A stretch of 50,620 nucleotides of DNA from contig JAFZAB010000114.1 of assembly GCA_017548425.1 (NCBI GenBank), forward strand, positions 1-50,620, read 5' to 3'. A program made the translations under genes and the position numbers. Within the stretch, counting starts at the first letter, position 1. The number at the start of each line of letters is the position of its first letter. The notes under the pieces are model-generated. The model was given only the letters and a program-made list of their open reading frames with translations. It was not told where the DNA came from and did no database searches. Origin of the DNA: Victivallales bacterium (lineage in GTDB: Bacteria; Verrucomicrobiota; Lentisphaeria; Oligosphaerales; Oligosphaeraceae). Shown one piece after another: positions 16,915-24,975 of this stretch.

Positions 16915-17211
16915 ATGATTCGCACACATAACATGATCCATCCCGGAGAAATTCTCCTTGAGGAATTCTTGAAGCCGATGAATATCAGCCAAAACAAACT
17001 GGCAATGGATATCCGTGTGCCTACGCCGCGCATTAACGCCATTGTCAAAGGTAATCGTGCTATTACAGCGGACACGGCTTTGCGGTTAGGCAAGTATTTT
17101 GGAACAGGCCCTGAATTCTGGTGCAATCTCCAAACAAACTATGATCTATGCGTCGCGGCGGCGAGTTCTGAAAAGGAACTCGCCTTGATACCGCAACATG
17201 CCTCTGCTTGA
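16915..17211 (+). CDS. higA: HigA-type antitoxin, XRE-family DNA-binding protein
   Basis: This 98-residue protein neutralises HigB and should repress the operon. It shows the HigA pattern HPGEILLEEFLKPMNISQNKLAMDIRVPTPRINAIVKGNRAITADTALRLGKYFG, a helix-turn-helix of the XRE type, followed by a short C-terminal helix. The frame is open further upstream to 16780, but that part overlaps higB; ATG 16915 has an AAGGAGAT Shine-Dalgarno 6-7 bases upstream and matches the family start. The next gene is convergent. Confidence 0.9.
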   Translation: MIRTHNMIHPGEILLEEFLKPMNISQNKLAMDIRVPTPRINAIVKGNRAITADTALRLGKYFGTGPEFWCNLQTNYDLCVAAASSEKELALIPQHASA

Positions 17212-17282
17212 CTATCGTCTTAATGAGAAATGTGCGCTCCTATGTGGTTGATCACACAGGAGTGTCCCCCTCTTCTCGGGAT

Positions 17283-18278
17283 TTATTTCAAAATCTCGTC
17301 AATCGCGGCCAATTCTTCAGCAGAGAATTTGCGTTTCTCCAGACCGGCCACGACATCCAGTATCTGCTCCGGGCGGCTCGCGCCAATCAGAGCCGACGTA
17401 ATGCCACGTATTTGCAGAATCCATGCGATCGCCATCTGCGCCAATGTCTGGCCGCGTTTGGAGGCGATCGCATCCAAGCCGCGAATGCGCATCAGCAGTT
17501 CAGGCGTGATGGACGCGCTCTTCAGAAAACGCTCCTTGCTGGCGCGCGAATCGGCGGGAATGCCGTTCAAGTAGCGATTCGTCAGCAAGCCCTGCGCCAA
17601 CGGCGAAAACACGATTCCGCCAATCCCTTCATCCGCCAGATAGTTGAACAAGCCATTGCGTTCATGAGTGCGGTCCAACATGTTGAAACGCATCTGCTGG
17701 ATGACGAACGGCGTCTTGTTCGCACGCAAAACCTCCACGGCCGCAGCCGTCGCTTCCGGACCGTAATTTGAAATACCCACATACAACGCGCGGCCGCTGC
17801 GGACGATATGATCCAACGCGAGCATCGATTCTTCAATCGGCGTCTCCGGATCGGGACGATGGTGGTAGAAGATATCGACATAGTCCAGCCCCATCCGTTT
17901 CAGGCTCTGGTCGCAACTGGCAATCAGATATTTACGTGAACCATGGTCGCCATACGGTCCGGGCCACATGCCGTATCCGGCCTTCGTTGAAATGATCATT
18001 TCGTCGCGATACGGCATCATTGATTCCTTCATGATCTGCCCGAACGTGATTTCCGCGCTGCCGGGCTCCGGACCATAGTTGTTCGCCAGATCGAAATGCG
18101 TAATCCCTTTGTCAAACGCTGTTTCGACCATCCTGCGGGCGGTAACGTAGCAGTCCGTATTGCCGAAATTATGCCACAGGCCCAATGAAACCAGCGGTAG
18201 TTTCAGTCCGCTTTTTCCGCAGGAAGTGTAAACCATTTTCGCATAACGTTCCGCCGAAGCTTCATAGACATGACCCAT
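17283..18278 (-). CDS. Aldo/keto reductase (YghZ / L-glyceraldehyde 3-phosphate reductase-like)
   Basis: The 331-residue NADPH-dependent reductase belongs to the AKR14/YghZ group. The tetrad is visible: D and Y in FDLANNYGPEPGSAE, K in ISTKAGYGMWPGPYGD, H in YHHRPDPETP. The stretch YGMWPGPYGDHGSRKYL is typical of this subgroup, which reduces methylglyoxal and glyceraldehyde 3-phosphate. It begins 14 bp after the stop of the large lyase-like gene on the same strand, with a strong AAGGAGG Shine-Dalgarno, so the two form an operon. A role in handling aldehyde products of the sugar breakdown is plausible but inferred. Confidence 0.88.
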   Translation of the reverse strand: MGHVYEASAERYAKMVYTSCGKSGLKLPLVSLGLWHNFGNTDCYVTARRMVETAFDKGITHFDLANNYGPEPGSAEITFGQIMKESMMPYRDEMIISTKAGYGMWPGPYGDHGSRKYLIASCDQSLKRMGLDYVDIFYHHRPDPETPIEESMLALDHIVRSGRALYVGISNYGPEATAAAVEVLRANKTPFVIQQMRFNMLDRTHERNGLFNYLADEGIGGIVFSPLAQGLLTNRYLNGIPADSRASKERFLKSASITPELLMRIRGLDAIASKRGQTLAQMAIAWILQIRGITSALIGASRPEQILDVVAGLEKRKFSAEELAAIDEILK

Positions 18279-18292
18279 CGTGTGCCTCCTTC

Positions 18293-21200
18293 TTATTTCT
18301 GCTCTTTCTTTTCTTCAGGAACCTGCGTCGCACCGATTCCCAACTGCTTATGAATATTGTACAGCGCATGGCTCGTCTGACGCGTCAGCTGCGTGAACGT
18401 CTTGCCGCTTCCAACGCCCGAGCCTGTTCTCTTCCTTAATGACTTGCCGATCGTGTCCACCACGAACTGTGCATATTTCGGATCGCCCGTCAAGATGGAC
18501 GCATACGTGATGCCTTCCACCGTCAGAATACTGTAACTTCCTCCGTTTTCGTATTTTGGGCATCCCGTCTTGTAGCGCCAGCCGTTGACTTTTGGATTCC
18601 ACGCCGTATTCATCAGCCAGTCCACGATCTTCACGATGACGTCTTTCACGTCCGGATCGCCCGTCGCCTCATAGTAACGGATCAGCCCATGCATCAGAAC
18701 GCCAGTCGCAAACGGTTTGCCGCCACGATGTTCCGCCTTGTCCGGGCAGTCGCATTCCGACTGGTCCTGCGGCAGATCAAAGCATCCCGTCTGCGGATTC
18801 TGCTGCTTTTTCACCGCCTCGAAGAAGATCTTGCAGGCGTTCAGGAAATACGGATTGTTCGTAATTGAATACGCGTACATGTTGTTGATGATCGACCAAC
18901 CGACCGTCCGCTCAATCGTGAAGCGGTAGTTCGGCGTGTAGCGTTTCGACTGGTTCCAACTGCACGCGAACGCCACATCCGCATAGCGCGGCTCGCCAAG
19001 CAGATTCGCCATCAAATACAGGCCGACATGCAATGCATGGCCGCCTGTTCCGTCATGCGCACCGCCGAGCATCGCGTTGTTCTTGCCCATCTTCTGATAC
19101 AGCGGTGCGCTCTTCGTGATGTAGTCGCCAACATGGCCGCAGCAATGCTCGTAGATCGGTTCGCGAACGACCATCGACGGCGGATAATGCAGGATGTCAA
19201 CCGTCGCATAATGGCGCGTCATCTGCGCGGCGCGTTCCAGATAATCGAGATTGCCTGTCCGCGCAAACTGCACAGCGCAGGCATACGTCAGATCATATTC
19301 GTTGTTGCCCCAGTTCCACTTGCGTTCGCCAAACCAGTCGCCGTAATTCAGCCAGCCGTATTCGCCGCGTTTCACGCGGCCTTCCTCCAACTGCTTGAAC
19401 GACGCATCAAAATTTTCATCATATTCAGGGAAGAAATTCGGCGACGCAGGTTCTACATTGCTGAACGCCATGCTTTTGCAATAATATTCAGGCGACGCCT
19501 TCGCGAACAGCGGCTTCTGCATCCAGCCGCGGACATTGCCCAGTGACGCATTCCGCTCAATCATGATCCACGAGATGCGCTGCTGCACTTCCAGCCCTTG
19601 CTTCCACACATAGCAACCGTCCTTATACCAATAATAATGCTGGAAGAACTCATCCGCGTTCGACTCCAAATCCGCCGGCGGATAATTCGCCGCAGGCAAT
19701 GCAGGCAGCAACGAAACATGGATGAATTCATTGTCGATTTTCATCCCTTTCGGATAGGTCTGCCAGAAATCATGGAACTGCACGGCGAAGAGATTGCCGA
19801 TCGGCGGTCCGAACACCATGAATCCATCAAAATGTTCAAGGCTCGCCGCTTCGCCATTCGCCGTCAGAGTCGCTTCCTTTTCAAGGAATTGCGTCACTTC
19901 AAAACCATCGTCGTAGCGGTTGCCATCCGCAGTCGCCACGAATTTGTTCAGCGCCCCCGTCTTCAGTTGCAATACAACGGATTTGACGAGATGGTTCATC
20001 GTCCTGAAATCCACATTCGTCAGCGAATAATCGATGTTCCACAGGCCGTAAGGGAGATTGCCGTAAAACGCGATGTTCATCTGGAAACGGAAGACTGGCT
20101 CGCCGCTGTCTTCATCCGTCAAATCACACGTCAGCTTGCCTGTGGCCCGCAACGCCGTCTTTTCACCAGCCGTAAACGCAAAGTTCTCCGCCACAAGCTG
20201 TTCGCCATTTTCCAACGTGATGATCAGATTGTTCGGAAACTGCTGCAGATAACTGGCCAGACCAGCCACCCATCCGGCAAGATTTTGCTGATTGGGCATG
20301 GCTGTTTTTGGCAGATTTTCACCTGTCTTCAACGTATAAGTCACGTCATCGGCGGTTGTTCGCGCCATGAACAACACGGTCGCCCAACGGGCGGAGCCGT
20401 CCGGCCAACGGGATGTGATTGTAAACTGCGCGGGAACAGCCTGCCCCGCATCATTCAACAGAATCATGTCATTTTCCGACGCCAGAGCACCTTGCGCAAA
20501 CGGCACGCCTGAAACGACAGGCCACGATGCACGCGGCACGCCCGTCGGCTCATGGATGGTCAACGGAACTTCCACGCTTTGGCTCTTCGCCAACCGTGGA
20601 CGCGCCCCAGCGACAAACGCAATCGATTCGCTTTCAATCGCTTCCGTTTCACCACGACGAATCGGGGCCTTCACGCTAACCGTGTATTTCGCCCCTTCCG
20701 TCAACGGCGGCAAAACGACGGCGTGGTTCCGCAAGTTGTTATCCTCCTCCGTCACCGTTTGCGACGGCTGCCCTTCGATGCCGAACGTGACCGTCGCCGC
20801 CGCCAACGCCGTCGATGAAATCCACGAAAGCTGCGTCCGACCATCCGGCAATGTAAATGCCTTCAGATCATAGAGTTTCGGATACTCCTTAACAGGAACA
20901 AAGCGGATATAGTCGTAATAGGCGGTGCCCAGACTGCCGGGCGTCGCATAGCGGTCGTCCGCCCACAATTCGAACACGCCGTCTTTGATGTCGTAGAAGC
21001 CCAAAAACGTCTCGCCGATGTCGGATTTCTGCCAATTCACACCATCGAAGGAGATTCCAAGATAGCGGTTGGTCCGCCCCATGAACGCATGGTACATGCC
21101 GTTGGGAATTCCCGTGATTTTCGTATGCAACGGCGGTGCGCCTTCTTCGGGCGACTGCCTATCCGCCGCGATATGAGGTGTTTGCAACGACGCGCGACGT

Positions 21201-21391
21201 GACCGCTTCGCCTCGATGTTCTCCTCCGTCGTCCACAAATTCCATTTGTTGTCGCTCCGCACATCCTTCTGCCATGCGTCTTTCGGTTCGCTCCAATCCT
21301 CCGTCTCATAGACAAGCCCCTCCAGCTTCAAATCCGCATGGAGCGCCATGGCCATCATCATGATCAAAAAACAAAACCGCCTGCTTGCCAT
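18293..21391 (-). CDS. Secreted PcRGLX/YetA-like protein (exo-rhamnogalacturonan lyase-like)
   Basis: The 1032-residue protein begins with a signal peptide (MASRRFCFLIMMMAMALHA, cleavage before DLK). Residues about 25-180 form an extra N-terminal beta domain (YYDYIRFVPV end), followed by a fibronectin-like segment. From about residue 275 it shows the RIFT-barrel signature of the PcRGLX/YetA family: VPLTIHEPTG, WPVVSGVPFAQGAL, DAGQAVPAQFTITSRWPDGSARWATVLF. A central beta domain and a C-terminal alpha/alpha toroid follow (GDWFGERKWNWGNNEYD, HCCGHVGDY). In Penicillium this architecture is an exo-type rhamnogalacturonan lyase (PL26). ATG 21391 has AAGGAA six bases upstream; ATG 21397 directly abuts it. 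Its operon partner is an aldo/keto reductase. Substrate is inferred. Confidence 0.72.
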   Translation of the reverse strand: MASRRFCFLIMMMAMALHADLKLEGLVYETEDWSEPKDAWQKDVRSDNKWNLWTTEENIEAKRSRRASLQTPHIAADRQSPEEGAPPLHTKITGIPNGMYHAFMGRTNRYLGISFDGVNWQKSDIGETFLGFYDIKDGVFELWADDRYATPGSLGTAYYDYIRFVPVKEYPKLYDLKAFTLPDGRTQLSWISSTALAAATVTFGIEGQPSQTVTEEDNNLRNHAVVLPPLTEGAKYTVSVKAPIRRGETEAIESESIAFVAGARPRLAKSQSVEVPLTIHEPTGVPRASWPVVSGVPFAQGALASENDMILLNDAGQAVPAQFTITSRWPDGSARWATVLFMARTTADDVTYTLKTGENLPKTAMPNQQNLAGWVAGLASYLQQFPNNLIITLENGEQLVAENFAFTAGEKTALRATGKLTCDLTDEDSGEPVFRFQMNIAFYGNLPYGLWNIDYSLTNVDFRTMNHLVKSVVLQLKTGALNKFVATADGNRYDDGFEVTQFLEKEATLTANGEAASLEHFDGFMVFGPPIGNLFAVQFHDFWQTYPKGMKIDNEFIHVSLLPALPAANYPPADLESNADEFFQHYYWYKDGCYVWKQGLEVQQRISWIMIERNASLGNVRGWMQKPLFAKASPEYYCKSMAFSNVEPASPNFFPEYDENFDASFKQLEEGRVKRGEYGWLNYGDWFGERKWNWGNNEYDLTYACAVQFARTGNLDYLERAAQMTRHYATVDILHYPPSMVVREPIYEHCCGHVGDYITKSAPLYQKMGKNNAMLGGAHDGTGGHALHVGLYLMANLLGEPRYADVAFACSWNQSKRYTPNYRFTIERTVGWSIINNMYAYSITNNPYFLNACKIFFEAVKKQQNPQTGCFDLPQDQSECDCPDKAEHRGGKPFATGVLMHGLIRYYEATGDPDVKDVIVKIVDWLMNTAWNPKVNGWRYKTGCPKYENGGSYSILTVEGITYASILTGDPKYAQFVVDTIGKSLRKRTGSGVGSGKTFTQLTRQTSHALYNIHKQLGIGATQVPEEKKEQK

Positions 21392-21449
21392 AATCATTTC
21401 CTTATCTACTGTTTTTTGCCGCTGTTTTCTTGCCCTGTTAAGTTTTGAT

Positions 21450-21490
21450 ATTATAATTTATAGTCAGCAGTCGTGCAACCAGCGACTGCT
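21450..21490 (-). promoter_or_regulatory. Promoter and 8-bp inverted-repeat operator of the lyase-like operon
   Basis: Read on the minus strand, TTGCAC (21478-21473) and TATAAT (21455-21450) are separated by exactly 17 bp. An inverted repeat AGCAGTCG (21466-21473) / CGACTGCT (21483-21490) straddles the -35 box, a good position for a repressor. The region is shared with the divergent DUF4838 gene. Confidence 0.6.
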
Positions 21491-21540
21491 ATTTTTCTAA
21501 CAGAACATTCCCTTCACCATAATTATACATTTTCATAGAT

Positions 21541-23799
21541 ATGAATAAGTATCTTCTTCCAGCCATGCTCTTAACCTCCGCCATCGTCCATGCCGCTCTC
21601 CCCGTCATTCTCCCCACATCGCCATCAGAAGTCGAAATGACTGCGGCTCATGAACTTGCGTTCTATCTCCACAAAATCACAGGCGATTCCTATCCAGTTC
21701 TCAACGAACCATCCACCGCGCCGTCGGCAATCTACATCGGGAAGACAAACGCCTTTCAAAAGGCATTTCCGGACATCGATCTCGACAAACTGCCCGCCGA
21801 TTCCATCGTGATGAAATCTCAAGGCGGCAGCCTCTATCTGGCGGGCCATCCGCTCCGCGGCACGCTCTACGCTGTCTATACATTCCTTGAAGACCATTGC
21901 GGCGTCCGCTGGTGGACATCCACGGAAGAAACCGTTCCAAAACGCGACACTTTTTCGATTCCGCAGCTGGACATCGTCTATTCACCCAAACTTGTCTGCC
22001 GCGAGACGTTCTACAAAGACGCCTTCGCGGATGTCTTTTCCGCCAAATTGAAAAACAACGGCCATTTCGCCGTCACGTCGCCCGCATACGGCACCCATTC
22101 GTCCATCATCGGCTGGTGCCATACGTTCGCGCAATTCATTCCCGTCGAAAAATACTACAATGACCATCCCGACTGGTTCTCGTTGGTTGACGGCAAACGT
22201 CAGGGCGGCAGATTAGACTTCCAGCTCTGCCTGACCAACGACGAAATGACAAAGGAATTCATCCGAATCTGCCTGGAAAAGATCAAGGAAAATCCCACGG
22301 CCGGAATGATTTCCGTCTCACAGAACGACGCCTTCCATCCCAAACCGTGCCAATGTCCCGCCTGCACAAAGTTGGTGGAGGAGAACGGCTCGCAGTCCGG
22401 ACCGCTCATCTATTTCGTCAACAAAGTCGCCGAAGCGATTGAAAAGGAATATCCGGACTTTCTCGTCGAAACACTTGCCTACCAGCATACGATGCAGCCG
22501 CCGAAAGTCATCCGCCCGCGCCACAACGTCGTCATCCGCCTCTGCACAGGGCTGAACGCCGTTCAGACCATCGAAGACGGAAAGGACAACCAAGGCTTCA
22601 AAGCGCTGCTGGAAGCATGGAGCGCCATTGCTCCCAAACTCTACATCTGGCATTACATCGCCAATTTCCATAATTACATGATTCCTTTCCCGGACTACCT
22701 GCATTTTGGCGAGGACATCCGCCTGTTCGTGAAAAACCACGCCGTCGGCATTTTCGAGCAAGGCGATTCCGGCTGCACGGTCGGCGATTTCGTGCGCGCA
22801 CGGGCATGGATCATTTCGCATCTGCTTTGGAATCCGCAACTTGACGAAAAATCGCTAATGAATGAATTCTTCACGGGCTACTACGGTGCGGCGGCAGACG
22901 CCCTGCTCCGCTATTGGCAATTGACCGTGGAGGCTGTCAAGAAAGCAGGCCTCCATCTGCATACCGACGGCAGCATTCCCCCGAAATGGATGTCGGAGGA
23001 AACGCTCCGCGACTGCCTGAAACTGTTTGACGAAGCGATGGCGGCCGTCAAAGACCAGCCGGAAAATCTCGCACGCGTCCGCCGCGAGCGTCTCGGCTTG
23101 GATTTGGTCGCCCTCAAATGGCATGCGGCGAACATCCGCAGAGTCCGTTTCGAAAACGTCAAAAAGGAAGATGTCTTCCTCCTGCCGAACGCGGAACAAG
23201 TCATGGAGGAATTCATTGAACTGACGAAAGACGCGGGCAATATCTGTGAAGGCGGCGTTTTCGGCAATTACGCCGTCAATCTCCGCAACAGCATGAAGAT
23301 TGAAGAGCCGTCCGACACGCCGGAGCTTTGCCGCGACCTGCCCGGCAACAAATGGGACTCCTTCCAGGAGAAGCGCTTCCGCCTCATCCGCCCCGGCGAA
23401 TGGGTCAGCATCGTCGATGATCTGGCCGCTTCCGACGGCAAGGCCGCCGTCATGCCGGGCGACAGCCCACAGTGGGCCGTCCAAGTCCCCATGTCAAACT
23501 ATCCCAACAACTTGCCGTGGGTTGTCTATTATTCCGTCCGTTGCGAAGGCGACGCCACGGACGGCTATGCCTTCACCTGCGGCCTCCACAACAATGCCAA
23601 CGGCGGCGACCATTTCATCAACCACCATCTCGTTTCCGAATGCCGCGGCAAAGAATACAAGCTCTTCAAATCCAAGCCTGTAAGCATCCCGGAGGACGGT
23701 TATCTGTGGTTCTGCCCGCCGGCCCGCCCGAAATCGCAGGTCAAAAACGTCTTTATCGACCGCGTCTTCATCATCCAAGAGAATATGCCGACGCCCTAA
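21541..23799 (+). CDS. DUF4838-domain protein with alpha-glucuronidase-like N-terminus, secreted
   Basis: The 752-residue protein starts with a signal peptide (cleavage after VHA). Residues about 20-130 resemble the N-terminal domain of GH67 alpha-glucuronidases and GH84/GH20 enzymes (AAHELAFYLHKITGDSYPV, YIGKT, GTLYAVYTFLEDHCGVRWW). The next 400 residues fit DUF4838 (SVSQNDAFHPKPCQCPACTKL, ETLAYQHTMQPPKVIRPRHNVVIRLC, IFEQGD, HLLWNPQ). The C-terminal part is a beta domain. DUF4838 proteins are common near polysaccharide-degrading genes in Bacteroidetes, Planctomycetes and Lentisphaerae and are presumed glycosidases, but the reaction is not known to me. Divergent from the lyase-like operon; the CDF gene follows after 21 bp. 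Confidence 0.78.
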   Translation: MNKYLLPAMLLTSAIVHAALPVILPTSPSEVEMTAAHELAFYLHKITGDSYPVLNEPSTAPSAIYIGKTNAFQKAFPDIDLDKLPADSIVMKSQGGSLYLAGHPLRGTLYAVYTFLEDHCGVRWWTSTEETVPKRDTFSIPQLDIVYSPKLVCRETFYKDAFADVFSAKLKNNGHFAVTSPAYGTHSSIIGWCHTFAQFIPVEKYYNDHPDWFSLVDGKRQGGRLDFQLCLTNDEMTKEFIRICLEKIKENPTAGMISVSQNDAFHPKPCQCPACTKLVEENGSQSGPLIYFVNKVAEAIEKEYPDFLVETLAYQHTMQPPKVIRPRHNVVIRLCTGLNAVQTIEDGKDNQGFKALLEAWSAIAPKLYIWHYIANFHNYMIPFPDYLHFGEDIRLFVKNHAVGIFEQGDSGCTVGDFVRARAWIISHLLWNPQLDEKSLMNEFFTGYYGAAADALLRYWQLTVEAVKKAGLHLHTDGSIPPKWMSEETLRDCLKLFDEAMAAVKDQPENLARVRRERLGLDLVALKWHAANIRRVRFENVKKEDVFLLPNAEQVMEEFIELTKDAGNICEGGVFGNYAVNLRNSMKIEEPSDTPELCRDLPGNKWDSFQEKRFRLIRPGEWVSIVDDLAASDGKAAVMPGDSPQWAVQVPMSNYPNNLPWVVYYSVRCEGDATDGYAFTCGLHNNANGGDHFINHHLVSECRGKEYKLFKSKPVSIPEDGYLWFCPPARPKSQVKNVFIDRVFIIQENMPTP

Positions 23800-23820
23800 A
23801 TCTATCAAAACACCGTTATT

Positions 23821-24933
23821 ATGAATCCCATCCGTAAAATCACCCTCTGGGGCATGCTGGTCAACATCCTGCTCACCGCAGGCAAATTCGCCATTGGTTT
23901 TCTCGCGCACAGCCAGGCCTGTATCGCCGACGCCGTCCACAGTTTGTCCGACTTCACGACGGATATCGCCGTGCTTGTCGGTGTCCGTTTCTGGTCCGCC
24001 CCCGCCGACAGTGACCACCCGCATGGCCATCAACGCATCGAAGCCCTGATTACGCTGTTCATCGGCGTCCTCCTCTGCGTCACGGCGCTGAGCATGGCCA
24101 TCAACGCCATCAAAAGCATCGGCCATACGGAAGAAGGCAACGTTCCAGGCTGGCCTGTTTTCGTCGTGGCGCTGCTCTCCATCATTTCGAAGGAGATCCT
24201 CTACCATTGCACGGTGGCGGTCGGCAACGCCACCCATTCGTCCGCCCTCGTCGCAAATGCATGGCATCAGCGGTCTGACGCCATTTCCTCCATCCCCGTC
24301 GCCATTGTCGCCATCGCAGGACATTTCTGGCCACACGTCACTTATCTGGACGCCATCGCGGCAATTCTCGTCTCCACCATGCTGCTGAAGACTGCCTGGA
24401 GTATCGTATGGCCTTGCCTGAAAGAACTTTCCGACCAAGGCGTCACGCCGACCGAACTGGACGAAATGCGCAACATCGCCGCCTCCATTCCAGGCATCGA
24501 AGATGTCCATGAACTGCGCACACGCCGCCTTGGCCACGGCGTCCTGCTGGACATGCATGTCTTGGTGGATCGCGGCATGTCAGTCGAAGAAGGCCATCGC
24601 CTCTGCGAAGAAGCAGCGACAGCCATCCGCCACAAGATGCCCATTGTTTTGGACGTGCTCACCCATCTGGAGCCGATGAATTCCGTCGATTTAGAAGCAT
24701 CCATCGACACCATCGCCCGCGGTGTGAAAGGCGTGAAAGACATCCACAATATCCGTGTCCGCAGTGTTTTAAGCGGTTACGATGTTGATTTGCACGTTCT
24801 GGTGGAACCGACGCTGTCCGTCGCGGACGGTCATTCCATCTGCAACGATGTCCGTGACGCTATTTTGAAAAGCGACCTAAAAGTCGTCGCCGTCCTCACC
24901 CATCTGGAACCGTTCTATCCCAAAAACGAATAA
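23821..24933 (+). CDS. Cation diffusion facilitator with two tandem cytoplasmic domains
   Basis: This 370-residue inner-membrane protein exports divalent metal, probably Zn2+, by proton exchange. About six helices span residues 8-200. The metal site pairs are H40/D44 (DAVHSLSD) and H149/D153 (AWHQRSD), the HxxxD/HxxxD set usual for zinc transporters. The cytoplasmic dimerisation domain is present twice: about 205-290 ending VLTHLEPMN and about 290-370 ending VLTHLEPFY. Most CDF proteins have one. The start is 21 bp behind the DUF4838 stop, so co-transcription is possible. A convergent terminator hairpin follows. Confidence 0.9.
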   Translation: MNPIRKITLWGMLVNILLTAGKFAIGFLAHSQACIADAVHSLSDFTTDIAVLVGVRFWSAPADSDHPHGHQRIEALITLFIGVLLCVTALSMAINAIKSIGHTEEGNVPGWPVFVVALLSIISKEILYHCTVAVGNATHSSALVANAWHQRSDAISSIPVAIVAIAGHFWPHVTYLDAIAAILVSTMLLKTAWSIVWPCLKELSDQGVTPTELDEMRNIAASIPGIEDVHELRTRRLGHGVLLDMHVLVDRGMSVEEGHRLCEEAATAIRHKMPIVLDVLTHLEPMNSVDLEASIDTIARGVKGVKDIHNIRVRSVLSGYDVDLHVLVEPTLSVADGHSICNDVRDAILKSDLKVVAVLTHLEPFYPKNE

Positions 24934-24944
24934 ACAGCCCGAAC

Positions 24945-24975
24945 AGACGGTCACGCTCCGTCGTGACCGCTTCGT
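24945..24975. terminator. Hairpin between convergent CDF and histidine kinase genes
   Basis: CGGTCACG (24948-24955) pairs with CGTGACCG (24962-24969), with outer AGAC/GTCT pairing. It lies in the 42-bp gap between two convergent stop codons and can serve both. Confidence 0.65.
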
